NCBI RefSeq assembly: GCF_037892605.1
Contig: NZ_JBBKTU010000001.1
Location: 2,604,001-2,668,000 of the forward strand
Direction of reading: 5' to 3'
Origin: Lacibacter sp. H407
GTDB lineage: Bacteria > Bacteroidota > Bacteroidia > Chitinophagales > Chitinophagaceae
DNA: 64,000 nt
The position numbers and the translations under genes were made by a program. The notes under the pieces were generated by a model, which was not told the origin of the DNA, made no database searches, and saw only the letters and a list, made by a program, of their open reading frames with translations. Below are positions 61,798 to 64,000 of this stretch, piece after piece (position 1 is the first letter of the stretch; each line of letters opens with the position of its first letter).

Positions 61798-62883
61798 ATG
61801 AAGAAGATATTCGCTCTCTCCATTGTGGCAGCGGTAGTTGGTTTTTCTTCCTGTGCACATCAGGAAGAAGAAAAAGAAACAGAAGCAACGTTTGTAGTGA
61901 CCAGTCCGATACAAATGGACACGGTTCTTTACAAAGAGTATGTAGGTCAGGTTCAATCCTCCAGTCATATTGAATTACGATCGCAGGAACGTGGTTTCCT
62001 TGAAAAAATATTTGTTGATGAAGGACAGTTTGTAAAAAAAGGGCAACTGCTGTTCAAGATCATGCCACTCATTTACCAGGCAGAAGTTGCAAAAGCAAAA
62101 GCAGAAATGGAGTTTGCCGAAATTGAATACAAGAACACCAAAAGCCTTACCGATAACAATGTTGTATCGCCTAACGAACTGGCTCTTGCAAAAGCCAAGC
62201 TGGATAAAGCAAAAGCAGAGCTGGCATTAGCGCAGGCTCATTTAGGCTTTACTGAAATACGTGCGCCTTTTGATGGAATCATGGATCGTTTTCAGAAACG
62301 TTTGGGCAGTCTTATCGACGAAGGTGAATTACTCACTACTCTTTCGAACAACAGCAAAATGTGGGTGTACTTTAATGTTCCGGAAGCTGAGTATCTCGAC
62401 TATATCCAAAAAGCAAAATCGCAACAAACACAACATGTGCTGTTGCAAATGGCCAACAAAGAATTGTTCAGCTTACCCGGCATTGTAGAAACCATTGAAG
62501 CCGATTTCAATAATGAAACAGGCAACATCGCTTTCAGAGCAACATTCCCGAACCCAAAAGGGATTCTTCGACATGGTGAAACAGGAAATGTTTTGATGCC
62601 TGTTACACTTAAAAACGTCCTCATCATTCCGCAAAAGGCAACTTTCGATGTGCTCGATAAAAAGTTTGTCTATATCGTTGATAAAAACAATGTGCTGAAG
62701 GCAAAACAAATCACCATTGCTCAGGAAATGCCACACTTGTACATCGTTGCAACAGGACTTAGCGCCAGCGATAAAATTCTTGCAGAAGGTTTAGGTAAGG
62801 TGAAGAACAACGAAAAGATCACGTATGAGTTTGTTTCGTTCAGGAAAGAAATGGCGGAGTTAAATAATTTACATGCCGAGTAA
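61798..62883 (+). CDS. RND efflux periplasmic adaptor (membrane fusion lipoprotein)
   Basis: 361 aa. Lipobox signal peptide (VVGFSSCAHQ, Cys near 19). The barrel-sandwich hybrid (RSQERGFLEKIFVDEGQFVK then GQLLFKIMPL), the alpha-hairpin (KAKAEMEFAEIEYKNTKSLT), and beta-barrel (FDGIMDRFQKRLGSLIDEGE) are in the order of AcrA/MexA-type adaptors. It bridges the inner-membrane pump and outer-membrane channel. It starts 26 bases before the pump gene, separated by a gap of 26 bp. A channel (TolC-like) gene presumably follows outside the window. Confidence 0.95.
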   Translation: MKKIFALSIVAAVVGFSSCAHQEEEKETEATFVVTSPIQMDTVLYKEYVGQVQSSSHIELRSQERGFLEKIFVDEGQFVKKGQLLFKIMPLIYQAEVAKAKAEMEFAEIEYKNTKSLTDNNVVSPNELALAKAKLDKAKAELALAQAHLGFTEIRAPFDGIMDRFQKRLGSLIDEGELLTTLSNNSKMWVYFNVPEAEYLDYIQKAKSQQTQHVLLQMANKELFSLPGIVETIEADFNNETGNIAFRATFPNPKGILRHGETGNVLMPVTLKNVLIIPQKATFDVLDKKFVYIVDKNNVLKAKQITIAQEMPHLYIVATGLSASDKILAEGLGKVKNNEKITYEFVSFRKEMAELNNLHAE

Positions 62884-62909
62884 GGCAGGAACCAAAAAAC
62901 AAATATCGA

Positions 62910-64000
62910 ATGTTTAATAAGTTTATAAAAAGACCGGTTCTTGCTATTGCGCTATCTATCGTAATTGTTTTCATGGGACTGTTGGCTATTAAAACATCAT
63001 CGGTTGCACAGTTTCCTGAAATAGCTCCACCCCGGGTAAATATCTTCATTGAGTTTCCCGGTTCTAATGCAGATGTATTGGTGAAATCAACACTTACCAT
63101 TCTGGAGCGTGCTATTAATGGTGTACAGGGTATGCAATACATTTTGAGTGATGCTACCAGTGCAGGCGAAGCAACGATTGAAGTGATTTTTGAACCGGGC
63201 ACCGATCCAACGCTCGCCGCTGTGCGAGTGAAATCAAGAGTTGATCAGGTAATGACCAACCTGCCTCCTTTGGTTCAACGGGAAGGGGTGATCATCTCTC
63301 CGTTACAACCAAGTATGTTGATGTATTTGAATCTTTACAGCGAGAAAAACGATGTTGATGAAAAGTTTTTATTCAACTATGCCAACACATTTATTTTGCC
63401 GGAGCTTCAACGGATCAAGGGAATGGGACTTGCTCAGGCAATTGGCAGTCGTTCGTTTGCAATACGTGTTTGGTTAAACCCTGAACGAATGAGAGCCTAC
63501 AGCATTTCTGCTGATGAAGTGTTGAAAGCAATTGATGAGCAAAGTGTATTGGCAAGGCCGGGCAGGGTTGGCTTGAGCTCAGGAAAAACTGCACAATCGC
63601 AGGAATATGTTTTTACTTACAAAGGATGGTACAATACACCTGAGCAATACCAGGATATTATTATCAAGGCAAATGCCAATGGTGAACTACTGAAGCTGAA
63701 AGATATTGCTGAAGTTGAAGTAGGAAGTGAATTTGTTGATATCTACTCAAACAAAGATGGCCATCCTTCTGCATCGCTTGTACTGAAACAAAATCCCGGC
63801 AGTAATGCCAGTATCGTGATCGATGAAGTAAAAGCAAAACTGCAGGAGTTGAAAAAAGATTTTCCTCCGGGTATTGATTACGAGATCAACTACGATGTAT
63901 CAAAATTTGTGGATGCATCCATTGAGAAAGTATTACACACATTGGTAGAAGCATTTATTCTTGTGGCCATTGTTGTGTTTATTTTTCTTGGTGATTGGCG
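62910..64000 (+). CDS. RND-family efflux permease, hydrophobe/amphiphile type, partial
   Basis: The first 363 codons of an AcrB-type inner-membrane pump, cut by the window end; a complete protein would be about 1050 aa. Start ATG at 62910. The N-terminal TM1 (FIKRPVLAIALSIVIVFMGL), the AQFPEIAPPRVNIFIEFPGS block and AVRVKSRVDQVMTNLPPLV are typical for the HAE1 family. It exports drugs, dyes or bile-type compounds by proton antiport with the adaptor upstream. Confidence 0.95.
   Translation, partial: MFNKFIKRPVLAIALSIVIVFMGLLAIKTSSVAQFPEIAPPRVNIFIEFPGSNADVLVKSTLTILERAINGVQGMQYILSDATSAGEATIEVIFEPGTDPTLAAVRVKSRVDQVMTNLPPLVQREGVIISPLQPSMLMYLNLYSEKNDVDEKFLFNYANTFILPELQRIKGMGLAQAIGSRSFAIRVWLNPERMRAYSISADEVLKAIDEQSVLARPGRVGLSSGKTAQSQEYVFTYKGWYNTPEQYQDIIIKANANGELLKLKDIAEVEVGSEFVDIYSNKDGHPSASLVLKQNPGSNASIVIDEVKAKLQELKKDFPPGIDYEINYDVSKFVDASIEKVLHTLVEAFILVAIVVFIFLGDW

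Noticed and set aside
61689-61973. Additional + strand frame overlapping the RND adaptor start
   Set aside because: It overlaps the clear lipoprotein signal peptide of the adaptor in another frame and has no recognisable features.

Overview
The window is chromosomal DNA from a member of the Bacteroidota, most likely a Chitinophagaceae-type bacterium. Support comes from a SusC/SusD pair, a type B T9SS sorting domain, TAnnTTTG-type -7 promoter elements with TTTG at -33, a DUF6520-like secreted peptide, RpoB and RpoC of Bacteroidota length, and the general gene style. The genus was not determined.

Layout. 0-11.2 kb: rplL, then a secreted PKD-repeat/T9SS protein gene with its own promoter lying between rplL and rpoB, then rpoB and rpoC. 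11.4-16.3 kb: housekeeping genes on the + strand (OmpH-like chaperone, amino-acid permease, heptose-phosphate kinase, isoaspartyl peptidase, ispD). 16.3-24.0 kb: a tightly packed minus-strand operon of Gfo/Idh oxidoreductase, polyprenyl-phosphate sugar transferase, two M1 peptidases and a GNAT/FemAB-like protein. 24.1-24.6 kb: tRNA-Asp followed by a tiny GIY-YIG nuclease gene and a second, degenerate copy of the tRNA 3' half. 24.9-26.4 kb: three conserved-looking hypothetical genes, two of them small membrane proteins. 26.6-29.9 kb: a signalling module (small protein, polytopic membrane protein, histidine kinase, NarL-type regulator, AraC-type regulator) with two candidate operator arrays. 30.0-37.1 kb: MauE-like membrane protein, DUF6520-like peptide, SusD, SusC and a thioredoxin-fold protein.

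37.4-53.1 kb is accessory DNA. After a large palindromic element come an XRE regulator, a two-gene nuclease unit, and a coupled four-gene cassette. The cassette consists of a small Met-Gly-starting protein, a PfkB-nucleoside deoxyribosyltransferase fusion, a QueC-like enzyme and a HhH-GPD glycosylase, and it resembles the ancillary module of type IV CBASS but lacks a CD-NTase. It is the best candidate here for an undescribed system. A second operon follows: TPR/HExxH protein, MazG-like pyrophosphohydrolase, EVE-like/PD-(D/E)XK nuclease, and DUF2075 nuclease-helicase. Then come a SRAP (HMCES/YedK) gene and a large protein with a C-terminal HEPN-type motif.

53-60 kb holds short lipoproteins and secreted proteins embedded in several families of dispersed repeats. 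These repeats flank a second SRAP gene, sit beside gene fragments and are nested in one another. 60-64 kb: an NmrA-like reductase, then an RND efflux operon that runs off the window end. No rRNA, CRISPR array, transposase, integrase or replication origin was seen.
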